Shown piece after piece: positions 18,009 to 27,288 of a stretch of DNA of 64,000 bases (position 1 is the first letter of the stretch; the number at the start of each line of letters is the position of its first letter). This stretch comes from Arthrobacter alpinus (lineage in GTDB: Bacteria; Actinomycetota; Actinomycetes; Actinomycetales; Micrococcaceae), in NCBI RefSeq assembly GCF_001445575.1, contig NZ_CP013200.1, positions 2,108,001 through 2,172,000 on the forward strand, given 5' to 3'. Made by a program: the position numbers and the translations under genes. Under the pieces are notes generated by a model that made no database searches, was not told where the DNA came from, and was given only the letters and a program-made list of their open reading frames with translations.

Positions 18009-21000
18009 ATGCAGCAACACCTCGACCGCTACAGTACGCTCCGCGTGTTCGGTCACATCAGTTTGCACGACAAGTACCAAAGCTTGGTCGGGCAGCTTCT
18101 GAAGCTGATCGACGAAAAGGGTAGGGTGCGCGTTTCGACGCTGGAGTCCGAGCTGTTTCCACTTCATGACGATGCTGCGGCGGACAACTTGATAAGTCAA
18201 TTGGTTCAAGTGATCAACGATGCAGCGGAAAGCTCTGGTGTGCAGTTGACGGCGCGCATCACCGCGTACAAGAATGCTGGCGTAATCAGTCGCTGGGTCT
18301 GGTTCCAGGGCTCTTCACAAATGCCGGGACCATCGCATTGCGAAAACCAGAACAGTATTCACCCTGAGCGATTGGTCGTGGATCAGCAGGGCCCCGTGAC
18401 GGGGGACCCCGTGATCATGCTGTTGACATTCAACCAGCACGAGACTCAGGCCGTCTTCAAAGAATTTGTGCAAAATCAGCGGGTGCCAGTGGCTACGGCG
18501 AGTCCATACTTCGAGTTAGGCCGCCACGGTGGAGCCCGAGTCATGCTGCGTATCTCACGCCAGGGAAGCGCGGCGGCCCAACAGGCTGCGGAAGAATCCA
18601 TTCGGCTATTCTCGCCCAAAGCCCTGATAGGCGTCGGCATCGCTTTCGGAGTAGACGAGCAAAAGCAAAGCATTGGAGACGTCTTGGTCAGCGCGGCTGT
18701 CAACGACTACGAACTCCGGAAGGTGAACAAGTTGGGCGTTGTCATTCCACGAGGGCATACCCCACCGCATCGCCCTTGCTGGTTGATCGCTTCAACGGGC
18801 TGAAGCACGTGTATTTGCCTGACGGCAGTGATGGTTTCCCGAAGATACAGGAGGGAGTGCTCCTGTCCGGTAACGCTCTGATCGACAACATTGACTATCG
18901 CCAGAGTTTGATCGAGTTGGCTGGGACCGAGGTCATCGGTGGTGAGATGGAGGGGCGTGGCCTGCACGAATCGGCCCTTTTCCACGACGTCCATTGGATT
19001 ATTGTCAAGGCGGTCTGCGACTTTGGAGATGGGAACAAGGGCGCTGAGTCGAAAGAGCGTGATCAGAAACTTGCCGCTAAGCACGCTGCACTCGTCGTGC
19101 ACATGGCCCTAGATGGGGAAGGGCTGTACCAGCCGAATCTCGACGCTCGGCGCCCAGCGCCAGTGGGACCCCCTCGGCTGCCGCCCTTCATAGACGCAGA
19201 CGGCCCTTGGGTGCCTAACCGTGGGACCACACCAGTCGTCCTGTGGACGGCGACACAGCGCCAACTCGGACAGCCGGCAGCGTGGACGTCATGGACCACC
19301 TGCTGGCGTGGGCCCATGCCCCAGCCTCCTCCAGCGCGTTCGCCCTGTTGGGGGAGTACGGCATGGGCAAGACCGTCACCTTACAGAGATTCGCGCGCCA
19401 CCTGCGCAAACTCCGGCCCAAAGACCCGACGATACCCCTGTCGTTGTACTTGGACCTGCGAGAAGTGACTGGCCTTGAGCACGGCGTCCCTACGTTGGAC
19501 CAGATCGTGACTGAAGTGATGAAGCGAAGCTGGCCGAACGGCGACCTTCCTGCATACACCATGGAGAATTTCGAGAGCTGGATCAGCCAACCCGCGGTCG
19601 TGATTTTCGACGGTTTGGACGAGGTGCTGGTGAAGCTCTCCGCTGGTGACGGGCAGACCTTCACCCGCACTCTCCTCAGCCTGGCCCCGCGACTTGGGGA
19701 TGCACGTTGCGGCCGTCTGAAGATAATGGTCTCCTGCCGGACCGAGTACTTCCGGACGCTGAGCAACCAGCTTAACCACTTCACGGGTCACCGCCCACCT
19801 GGGCACATGCAGGCTGACTCCTCCAGCGTCCTAATTCTTCGCCCTTTCGAAGATGGAGAGGTTCGCACTTATCTCAGTACTGTTTTCCCCGGTCAGGACT
19901 TGAACAAGATTCTCGAGACGATTCACAGTATCCACGGCCTTGACGAACTCACCCGGCGCCCTTACACGCTGTCTCTCGTCGCCCGCTTTCTGCCCGAGAT
20001 CGAATTGGACCGCGCAGCCGGCAAAACGGTGTACGGCGTGTCCCTGTATAGACGTACGGCAAATGCATGGTTGGAGCGTGACGACGGCAAGCACCAGATT
20101 AGGGCCGAAGATAAGCAGATGTTTACTGCCACGCTGGCAGCCCGTATGTGGGCGGAACGCGAAACATCCCTGCCTATCCGTGTCATTGAACGGTGGTTCC
20201 GGGAATGGCTCGACTTGGAGCCCGGACTACGAAGCCGATATGAACACTTCCACCCAGATCGGTTGGAGGAGGACTTGCGTGCTGCCACTTTCCTCACCCG
20301 AACGGACGTAAACGAAAGCAGTACTTTTCGTTTTGCCCATACCTCGTTGCAGGAGTACTTCCTTGCCATGCACCTCGTAGAAGCAATCCGGAGTAATCGC
20401 CCCGAACATTGGGCGCTCCCAACTCTGAGCTATGCGACCCTCGACTTCATCGGCCAACTACTGGCAGAGGCTAGGCAACCCAAGCTCTTGACCACTCTTG
20501 CATCGTGGTCAGCACCGTACCGGGTCCAGGCCAGTGAGAACTTACTGGCCTACGCGGTGAGAGCCATTGGTCGTGGATGGCCGGTCCCAGTCCTGCGCGG
20601 ATTGGACATGAGAGGGGCACAACTTGATAACCTGAAGATCCCAGCATTTGGCACTTTCCACTCACCCCTCGATCTGTCCGGAGCGCAGTTCCGAGGCGCG
20701 TCGCTTCGACATGCAGCACTGTACAATGCGAATCTCGACGGAGCGGACTTTCAGGGTGCCAACCTGTTTCAGGCCTACTTCCTTAGATGCTCCCTCAACT
20801 CGACACGCTTTGTCGCTGCGGACCTAGTCAGTACAGTGTTTCGTGACTGCATTCTCACGGTCACTGAGTTTGACGATTCGGACATCCGAGGAGCCCAGCA
20901 GCTACGGTGTCTCGATCCAAACCCATCTTTCTTGGCAGCCCCTGCACGATTTCCGGCAGCACAATTGCCTTCGGATCGCCTCCGCTGGAACGCGATCCAT

Positions 21001-22932
21001 TCGAACTTGGCCGTGTTTTCCCCAGATGGGACTGTATTGGCCACTGCCGGTAACGATGGAACGGTCCGGCTGTGGGAGGTCGGCTCCGGGGCGGAGCGAA
21101 CAGTCTCCGAGGGCCACACCGGGTGGGTTCGTTCGGCGGTGTTTTCCCCTGATGGGTCACTGGTGGCCACGGCTGGGAATGATGGAACGGTCCGGCTGTG
21201 GGAGGTCGGCTCCGGGGCGGAGCGAACAGTCTTCGAGGGCCACACCGGGTGGGTTCGTTCGGCGGTGTTTTCCCCTGATGGGTCACTGGTGGCAACGGCT
21301 GGGAATGATGGCACAGTTCGGCTTCTCGAAACCCGCACAGGGGCGGAGCGAACCGTCTTCGAAGGCCACACTGGTACGGTTCGCTCGGTCGTTTTTTCCC
21401 CTGATGGGTCACTGCTAGCCACGGCTGGGGACGATGGAACGGTCCGGCTGTGGGAGGTCGGCTCCGGGGCGGAGCGAACAGCCTTCGAGGGCCACATCGG
21501 GTGGGTTCGTTCGGCGGTTTTTTCCCCTGATGGGTCACTGGTGGCCACGGCCGGGGACGATGGCACAGTTCGGCTTCTCGAAACCCGCACAGGGGCGGAG
21601 CGAACCGTCTTCGAAGGCCACATTGGTGCGGTTCGCTCGGTCGTGTTTTCCCCTGATGGGTCACTGCTGGCCACGGCAGGGGACGATGGCATAGTTCGGC
21701 TTCTCGAAACCCGCACAGGGGCGGTGCGAACCGTACTTATTGGACACGGGGGCTGGGTACTTTCGGCCGTGTTTTCCCCGGATGGCGCTCTGTTGGCCAC
21801 GGCCGGGGACGACGGTACTGCCCGACTTTGGGAGACTGGAAATGGGGTGGAGCGAACCGTACTTATTGGACACGGGGGCTGGGTGCTTTCGGCCGTGTTT
21901 TCCCCGGATGGCGCTCTGTTGGCCACGGCCGGGGACGATGGTACTGCCCGACTTTGGGAGACCGATACTGGGGTGGAGCGAACCGTCCTCACTGGCTATA
22001 CCGGGTGGGTTCGATCGGCCGTGTTTTCCCCAGATGGGGCTTTGTTGGTCACGGCTGGGGACGATGACACGGTCCGGCTGTGGGAGGCGGACACCGGGGC
22101 GAAGCGAACCGTCCTCATTGGCCATGCCAGCGGAGTCCTTTCCGCAGGATTCTCCCCTGACGGGGCTTTGCTGGTCACGGCTGGGGAAGACGGCACGGTC
22201 CGGCTGTGGGAGGCGGACACCGGGGTGGAGCGAAGGGTCTTTGTTGGCCATACTGGCTGGGTTCGTTCGGCCGCGTTTTCCCCTAATGGGGCTTTGTTGG
22301 CCACGGCCGGGAATGACGGCACGGTCCGGCTGTGGGAGGCGGACACCGGGGTGGAGCGCAGGGTCTTTGTTGGCCATACTGGCTGGGTTCGTTCGGCCGC
22401 GTTTTCCCCGGATGGGACCACGTTGATCTCAGCAGGAGACGACGGCACGGTCCGGCTGTGGGAGGCGGACACCGGGACAGAGCGAGTGGCCCTTATTGGC
22501 CACACAGGCGGGGTTCGTTCGGCCGCGTTTTCCCCGGATGGGACCACGTTGATCTCAGCAGGAGACGACGGCACGGTCCGGCTGTGGGAGGCGGACACCG
22601 GGACAGAGCGAGTGGCCCTTATTGGCCACACAGGCGGGGTTCGTTCGGCCGCGTTTTCCCCGGATGGGATCCTGCTTGCTACGGCGGGGGACGATGGCAC
22701 AGCTCGACTCTGGGACTTGAGAACAAGCAATGCGCTACTAGCGTTTGGGTTCGTCAGTAGAGACCCGTTGGACCTTGGTGGATACGCAGTCTGGCGCCCC
22801 GCCACAAACAAGCTCCTTGAGATCTCAGATGAAGGTTGGCGAGCTCTGCTATGGGAACGGCATGAAACCGGCGGGCACACCGCGAGGCTGCCAGCGGAAT
22901 ACTTCAGATCTGAAGTCATCACTTCGTGCTAG
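18009..22932 (+). pseudogene. PNP-NACHT-pentapeptide-WD40 STAND protein (NLR-like, two -1 frameshifts, possibly intact)
   Basis: Start ATG 18009 follows AAAGGAG at the right spacing. Reconstructed length is about 1641 residues. Order: ~130 unassigned residues; nucleoside-phosphorylase/MTAN-like domain (~133-370) with VIMLLTFNQHETQAVF and GGEMEGRGLHES, then VKAVCDFGDGNK; NACHT NTPase (~430-700) with Walker A LLGEYGMGKT and Walker B VVIFDGLDEVL; an LQEYFLAMHL-type NACHT helical region; pentapeptide repeats (~867-968; ANLDGADFQGANL); then 14 WD40 repeats. This is the architecture of STAND anti-phage ATPases (Avs/bNACHT type), where the C-terminal repeats sense a trigger and the N-terminal enzyme is the effector, here probably cleaving nucleosides or nucleotides. 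Frame breaks at the C run 18760-18763 and near GGG 19223-19225 are each mended by one added base. Without mending the gene gives three pieces. Confidence 0.85.
20986..22741 (+). repeat. Fourteen 126-bp tandem repeats coding for WD40 blades
   Basis: From repeat 2 at 21112 to repeat 14 at 22624 the spacing is exactly 126 bp with no indel. Each unit encodes GHTGWVRSAVFSPDG, a TAG[DN]DGTVRLWE core and a short variable tail. Units 12 and 13 are identical from ACCACGTTGATCTCAGC to GTGGCCCTTATTGG. Fourteen blades fit two seven-bladed propellers. The near-identity at DNA level shows recent unit duplication or gene conversion. Confidence 0.93.
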
Positions 22933-23445
22933 TGCTGCGCGTCACGCAATTCTTGGGCAGACTCGACCTATCCCTGGCGGATCTGCGCCGAAACGTAGGA
23001 CTACGAAGAGGCAAAACGATATATTAGGCGGAGAAATTCAATGATTCAAGTCGGGAAGCTGCATAATCACTAGGATTGGCGGTAGCTTTACCTCCATTCA
23101 AGGCGCGCTCTATTACCCCTTCGTGGGCGGTCCTCGCGTCCCCAACGAAGGCAAGGTAGCTCAACCGCTTCGTGCGGCGCTATGGCCTGGATGCGAATTC
23201 AGGTTGCCTGCATCCACCCCGTTGGAGCTCACGATTTTTTTGAATGAGACGCTTTTTGGGGTTCCGATAACAGCGGGATCTCGGGCATCAGGCCCTGGCC
23301 TGTGGTGACGTTAAGTATCGTTTGCAACGAGGTCCGGCCGTAGGAGTCCGATAGACAGCCCTTGGGCCGGGACCGTTGGGCTACTTTGATTGCATGAACG
23401 GCCTGGCCATTATCTTGAACAAGATCGAAATTCTTTTTTGTGACA
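22933..23445. other. Non-coding stretch, no supported gene
   Basis: About 510 bp downstream of the STAND gene. No convincing gene, terminator or RNA is seen. The last ~80 bp resemble 12643-12723 (shared CTACTTTGA-TGC-TGAACGGCC pattern) just before the paired G-rich repeat. Confidence 0.5.
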
Positions 23446-23483
23446 CCAAAAGGGGGAGCTCGCGCTGCTGAAAAGGGGGAGTG
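23446..23483 (+). repeat. Paired G-rich att-like repeat, copy D
   Basis: ACCAAAAGGGGGAGCTCG then GCTGAAAAGGGGGAGTG repeats the pair at 12724-12761 with the same spacing. The truncated coding frame that follows begins exactly at its edge, as if a recombination there removed the 5' part of a gene. Confidence 0.45.
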
Positions 23484-23746
23484 TCAACGCATACCGCAAT
23501 CGGTTAATACAGTTTGCTAAGGAGAAACTCGGCAAACGCCTACAGGGCAAGGTCATGGGTGACACCCTAGCGAGCTATGGGAAGCGCATCACCAATCTTG
23601 ACTCCATGGCGAACAAAGGCGTACACAGTGATGTCACCGCTGCTGAAGCTGAGCAGTGCGTGATCTGGAGCTTCATGCTTGCCGCTGACCTTCTGCGCAT
23701 TTCGGATGGAACTTCGGCAGACTTGGCGCCAGTGAATGATTTCTGA
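23483..23746 (+). pseudogene. C-terminal remnant of an uncharacterised protein
   Basis: The frame is open from the G-rich repeat and reads NAYRNRLIQFAKEKLG, then a segment with LDSMANKGVHSDVTAAEAEQ, CVIWSFMLAADLL and a stop at 23746. The KGVHSDVT-x-x-EAEQCVI pattern is one I associate with the C-terminal ends of larger actinobacterial proteins, some linked to abortive infection, but this is memory and not proof. No start with a ribosome-binding site is present; an ATG at 23555 would give 63 residues. It is best read as a gene truncated by recombination at repeat D. It overlaps the next gene start by 11 bp. Confidence 0.5.
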
Positions 23747-24314
23747 CTCGATCCCGTGGCGCGAGGAACTTTGGCGCGTAGCCGACCGGCTGGAAAAGAA
23801 GTCCAAGCAACAGCGGTGGACCGAACGCAGCAGCTTTTTGGTCGAACGCGACTTCATGACGAGTGCCTACGCCATCCGGAGGTTGAACGAAGCCCGCAAA
23901 ATTTCTGACGACTTGGCGAAGACCAAAGTCCCAGTCATCCGGCACAAACTCATTGGATCCGTTCCCGACCTTTGGAACCGACACAAGATATGGGAGCACT
24001 ACGACTTGGAGCATGGGGTAGATGATCACATCACCATCCCACACCTGTGCAACCAACTCATCCACTCTTTCGTCTGGTTTCTCAGCGCAACCGAAGATAC
24101 TGACCTGTTTGACGGCGCGTTCGTCGCCTCAGAAAACGAACGCCACAAGCATCTCTACTTCTTTCCCGTTGAAAGTATTATTGATCTTTGCCGGAACGTT
24201 GCTGCTGAGGACATCGGCTCCATCCAATACCAGCGAGGAACCGACGGCATCATGCGCATCGTCAGCGTCAAAGTCATGGAAGACGACGGGGAAAATCCGG
24301 CCCCGACAAGTTGA
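23736..24314 (+). CDS. Uncharacterised 192-residue protein
   Basis: The frame begins MISDSIPWREELWRVADRLE at 23736 and overlaps the end of the truncated upstream gene by 11 bp, the spacing of an operon partner. It is mostly helical in appearance with many charged residues (RLEKKSKQQRW, HGVDDHITIPHLCNQLIHSF). No catalytic motif, signal or membrane helix is seen. Codon use looks genuine. It was probably translated together with the now-truncated gene. Function unknown. Confidence 0.6.
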   Translation: MISDSIPWREELWRVADRLEKKSKQQRWTERSSFLVERDFMTSAYAIRRLNEARKISDDLAKTKVPVIRHKLIGSVPDLWNRHKIWEHYDLEHGVDDHITIPHLCNQLIHSFVWFLSATEDTDLFDGAFVASENERHKHLYFFPVESIIDLCRNVAAEDIGSIQYQRGTDGIMRIVSVKVMEDDGENPAPTS

Positions 24315-24542
24315 CGCTAAGCGCCGAGGTGCGGGCAGGCTACCGGAGTCATGATCAGTTTTCGAAGTGGGGAGAATGCCACTCGTACTCCGTGGACTCA
24401 GGCAGCAGCATCGCATAAGCGGCCTGGTGCTCCTGAGTCCACCGGCCACCTACGCTGAGGCCACCAAGATAGGCGACTATTTCATGAGTGCACCCTACAT
24501 CCGTGGCAACTGCAGCTCCTTGAAAGCTATCGGAACGATTTC

Positions 24543-25658
24543 TCATCGCGAAGGGAGGAGTCCGATGAGTGTGCAAGAACTAATAGAGCCATCTAGGGAC
24601 GCCAGAGCATTGAACTGAAGCTTCCCGTGCACTGAGGTCTGAACCTCTCCGTAGTGGTCGTTCATGTCGCCATCAGAAACCCAGTATTCGTTCGGGATCG
24701 AGTGCATCTCGCCTTTGTATACGGGACTTTCAGCGGAAATTTCTGCCTCAACTTCGCAAATCAGAACCGTATCCGTGGAGTCACCGATTTCAGATTCTGT
24801 ATAGGTCAGCGTGTCGAAGTCGATCTCCAAATGCGCAATCTTTGGACTCTCAAACCACTCGGGGAATTGGACATCAAGTGCTTCTGCAACCTCCAATAGG
24901 ACATCGAAGTCGCTCCACAGCACGTCGTCCGCTGCTCGCTCGATAGCGTTTGCAAGATCGGTATCGAATTTGGCGTCCCGGGCATTCTCTGCTCCTTCTG
25001 CCGTTGAAGGTCGTGTTAGGTCTAGCTTTGCAATGAATTCGTCGAGGGTATTAACCAAATGCACCGAAAGATTGTTGTTGATTAGCTTGACTTCATCTAT
25101 GAGATTTGTGGCCAGCTGGTGCTTATTTTTTTTGCTCACCGCAAAGTCGCTGCTGTTATTTGTGACAAAATACAACTCTTCAAGACCTGGCTCACTTCTA
25201 ACCAAGTCCAGCAAGCTATGCCAAATCAGCGTGTCTCTGTAGCCGGAGCCATCTTCGGAGAATGGTTTCACAAACCCCAACTCTTTTTGAACGACCACTG
25301 AGTGGGATACGTCAGGTAGGGGAAGGACTCGACCTCCATGCTCGCGGATTCTTGTCGTCGCATTGAGGATGAACTTTTCCGCTTCCGCGTTCGCCTCTTC
25401 CTGGAAGCGCTCATGAAATGATTTCAATTCATCTGATACGTCCGTGAGCCTGATTGACGACGCTGCTCGTTTTATTTCTGTGGCCGCGTGGTCAAGACTG
25501 ATTTGAACTTGACGGTTGGCTTCGAGGAGGCAAACCTCAGGCACGGCCAGCAAGAACTGTCCACTGCGTGAGGCGTTCAGGACAAGTGTCCACTGGAAGC
25601 CTTTCAGCTCCGTGCTTCTACGCTGAAGCGTAGTCGTGTCAACTACCATTGCCCGCAT
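24543..25658 (-). CDS. PIN-domain (DUF4935-like) protein
   Basis: Of the 371 residues, the N-terminal 190 match a PIN-like ribonuclease fold: VVDTTTLQ at the very start (first Asp), VPEVCLLEANRQ (Glu), GYRDTLIWHSLL (Asp) and ELYFVTNNSSDF (last acids). The C-terminal half (~200-371) contains an acidic beta-rich part (HLEIDFDTLTYTESEIG, CEVEAEISAESP). PIN_8/DUF4935 proteins are predicted metal-dependent RNases found in many accessory and defence loci. No antitoxin-like partner is adjacent. ATG 25658 is chosen because the catalytic Asp follows five residues later; a second ATG at 25649 is possible. Confidence 0.75.
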   Translation of the reverse strand: MRAMVVDTTTLQRRSTELKGFQWTLVLNASRSGQFLLAVPEVCLLEANRQVQISLDHAATEIKRAASSIRLTDVSDELKSFHERFQEEANAEAEKFILNATTRIREHGGRVLPLPDVSHSVVVQKELGFVKPFSEDGSGYRDTLIWHSLLDLVRSEPGLEELYFVTNNSSDFAVSKKNKHQLATNLIDEVKLINNNLSVHLVNTLDEFIAKLDLTRPSTAEGAENARDAKFDTDLANAIERAADDVLWSDFDVLLEVAEALDVQFPEWFESPKIAHLEIDFDTLTYTESEIGDSTDTVLICEVEAEISAESPVYKGEMHSIPNEYWVSDGDMNDHYGEVQTSVHGKLQFNALASLDGSISSCTLIGLLPSR

Positions 25659-25846
25659 TGTGCTCCCAAAATTGACTTGTACACACTGTGATAATTGATG
25701 GCCACACGCCCATTCATTTATGAAGGCGATAGAGGGACCGGGACGAGCAGGACAGCCGATGACGCTTGCAATACCTCCGTCTACGAATCCCGGACGGCGT
25801 CGATGGAAGTGCCACTATTGATTCGAAGAACCCATCGCGGTCACCT

Positions 25847-26464
25847 TCAGCCCAACTGGATCCCTTTAACGAGCAGTCCAGGAGACAGCGATCCATGGGA
25901 CTCGGGTGTAATAACTTCGACCATTGAACCTACCGCTGGATTTTCGGGACTAGTGCTCCATCCAGGAACTATTTCGGCCACAGTGTCCAGCCAAACACGG
26001 CGGCCACTCTTCAGAGATAATGGTTCCCCGATGAAGTCCAAACCCTCGAGACTCACTCCCGGCTCCGTCATCCAAATTCTAGCCAACTGTATGACATTCC
26101 ATGCATCTTGAGTCGCAATCTGAACCTCTTTCTGGTCTTTTTGACCCGGCAGCATTGCTGAACGAGCCACGGCGACCACGAAAGCCAGGCGCTTTCCATC
26201 ATGGAACGTGGGAACCTCGTACTTCCATGGTGCTCGATCTTCACCTGGAGTGAAAACGGGAAATTCTGAATGCATATTCTCCGCAGTGACGGCCGTCCGC
26301 CACGCCTCATCACCATGAAGGGACGTCTTCCATGTCCCATTGAGACTCTTGGCCGTAATGTACGTGTCCTCGCCGGTACACCAAACCCGCCATCCTCCGC
26401 AAAGGAGACCTGAATTTGGCCCGGCATCGATTGAGAAACTGAATCGTAAGATCTGTTTTGCCAT
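25847..26464 (-). CDS. Uncharacterised protein (W-x-W / S-x-H family, short member)
   Basis: The start is placed at ATG 26464 (MAKQILRFSFSIDAG); an upstream TTG at 26491 is less likely, and no strong ribosome-binding site is seen at either. The N-terminal pattern GGWRVWCTGEDTYITAKSL, then TWKTSLHGDEAWR parallels the 8444 gene (W-[KR]-[LV]-W, Y-[LI], K-x-S-[ML]-H). The middle (FHDGKRLAFVVAVARSAMLP) is beta-rich. It is about 205 residues, without export signals. It lies about 190 bp from the PIN gene on the same strand. The recurrence of this domain in two separated islets suggests cargo with a shared, unknown role. Confidence 0.6.
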   Translation of the reverse strand: MAKQILRFSFSIDAGPNSGLLCGGWRVWCTGEDTYITAKSLNGTWKTSLHGDEAWRTAVTAENMHSEFPVFTPGEDRAPWKYEVPTFHDGKRLAFVVAVARSAMLPGQKDQKEVQIATQDAWNVIQLARIWMTEPGVSLEGLDFIGEPLSLKSGRRVWLDTVAEIVPGWSTSPENPAVGSMVEVITPESHGSLSPGLLVKGIQLG

Positions 26465-26671
26465 CGTTTGAACATAGCCGATCCCATGCAAAGTGGAACG
26501 CTCATCGAGACGGATTCTTGTGGTCCCATATACCTACGTCATTTTGAAGTTGGCCGGCGGTTCAGTGGCGAGCACGCATACTTGTCTTGACCACAGCAGG
26601 GACAACTGGGAATAGTCTGTTGGCGGTCCACACAGCACCATATTGGATGGCTCAAACTTAGTCGGTTAGGT

Positions 26672-26713
26672 GTTTGCCGAATGCCTGCAGCACCTCGGTG
26701 TTGTCAGGCGCTT
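26672..26713 (-). pseudogene. Integrase C-terminal scrap (third copy)
   Basis: On the minus strand these bases read [15 protein letters not shown], matching the last residues of the integrase at 28203 ([14 protein letters not shown]). The fragment is cut by the 51-bp IS-end element at 26714. It marks another boundary of an integrative element from the same family. Confidence 0.7.
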
Positions 26714-26764
26714 GGGACTGCCCCGGCTTTGCTTGAGAGAGTCAATGAAACCCGGGGCAGTCCC
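26714..26764. mobile_element. 51-bp end-to-end derivative of the IS3-type element, copy 1
   Basis: GGGACTGCCCCGGCTTTGCT (left-end sequence of the IS at 4714) is joined, after three bases (TGA), to GAGAGTCAATGAAACCCGGG and then GCAGTCCC (right-end sequence). No transposase is present. It can fold as a strong hairpin. It is either an internal-deletion relic or a tiny non-autonomous element; no target duplication is evident. Confidence 0.75.
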
Positions 26765-26767
26765 GTC

Positions 26768-27013
26768 CGTGGGCACTGGACTATAGAAAACCGGCTCCAC
26801 TGGGTACGGGACGTAGTTTTTCTTGAGGACAAGTCCATGGTCCGCACCGGCAACGCCCCCAGGCTCATGGCCTCGCTCAGAAACCTGGCCATCAGTCTCT
26901 ACAGGATCGCAAGAATAGACAACATCGCCAAAGCCACCAGACACACCGCCAGAAGCGCCCACCGCGCGCTCAAAATCGCCAGAATCAGGCCCCTACCAGC
27001 GACTTTGAATTAG
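26768..27013 (+). pseudogene. ISAs1/H-repeat-type transposase, C-terminal remnant
   Basis: The frame reads [18 protein letters not shown], then [20 protein letters not shown], the end of a DDE transposase of the ISAs1/H-repeat-associated type (the glutamate of [10 protein letters not shown] is the catalytic E). The N-terminal three quarters and both IS ends are missing. It joins directly to the 51-bp element on its left. Confidence 0.75.
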
Positions 27014-27015
27014 CA

Positions 27016-27288
27016 CTGGAGCGCGATGGCCCACTGCGCGAGTACTCCCGCGATAGCGAAAAGGTCTATGAAATCCGAGTGGCCGGATTTCATCAATACT
27101 GGGCCATTGAGCCGGAGGGCGCTGAGAGTCGCTCCGTCCTCTGGGTGGATGATCGCGATTGGCACCCCGGGCCGACGGCAGGTCTGCCGCTCCCCTGGAC
27201 CGCAGAGCGCGAGGCTGTGATCCGGGCCGCTGGTGAGTACTGGGATCCCTACGGCAGGAACCTCTTAGGGCGTGCCGCCGGAGTTTAG
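27016..27288 (+). pseudogene. Orphan coding fragment, unknown protein
   Basis: The frame gives LERDGPLREYSRDSEKVYEI, GFHQYWAIEPEGAES, then a stretch ending in EYWDPYGRNLLGRAAGV. It has good codon use and domain-like composition but no start codon with a ribosome-binding site; an ATG at 27079 would give 69 residues. It follows the transposase remnant directly, so it is probably a 3' fragment left by that insertion. It ends convergently with the gene at 27265, overlapping by 24 bp. Confidence 0.45.

Noticed and set aside
20986..22741. CRISPR-like or other non-coding tandem array
   Set aside because: The period is 126 bp, in frame, and encodes WD40 blades; no spacer/repeat alternation.
20775..22922. 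Long minus-strand frames opposite the WD40 array (405, 267, 238 and 308 codons)
   Set aside because: They are shadows created by the periodic GC-rich coding strand; they follow the 126-bp repeat and contain only low-complexity Ser/Pro/Arg.
18009..22932. Three independent genes (phosphorylase N-part, phosphorylase C-part, NACHT-WD40)
   Set aside because: The first two carry complementary halves of one PNP domain and neither the second nor the third piece has a ribosome-binding site; single-base repairs give one continuous protein.
24355..24618. Two overlapping small frames on opposite strands
   Set aside because: No ribosome-binding site or motif; composition is not coding-like.
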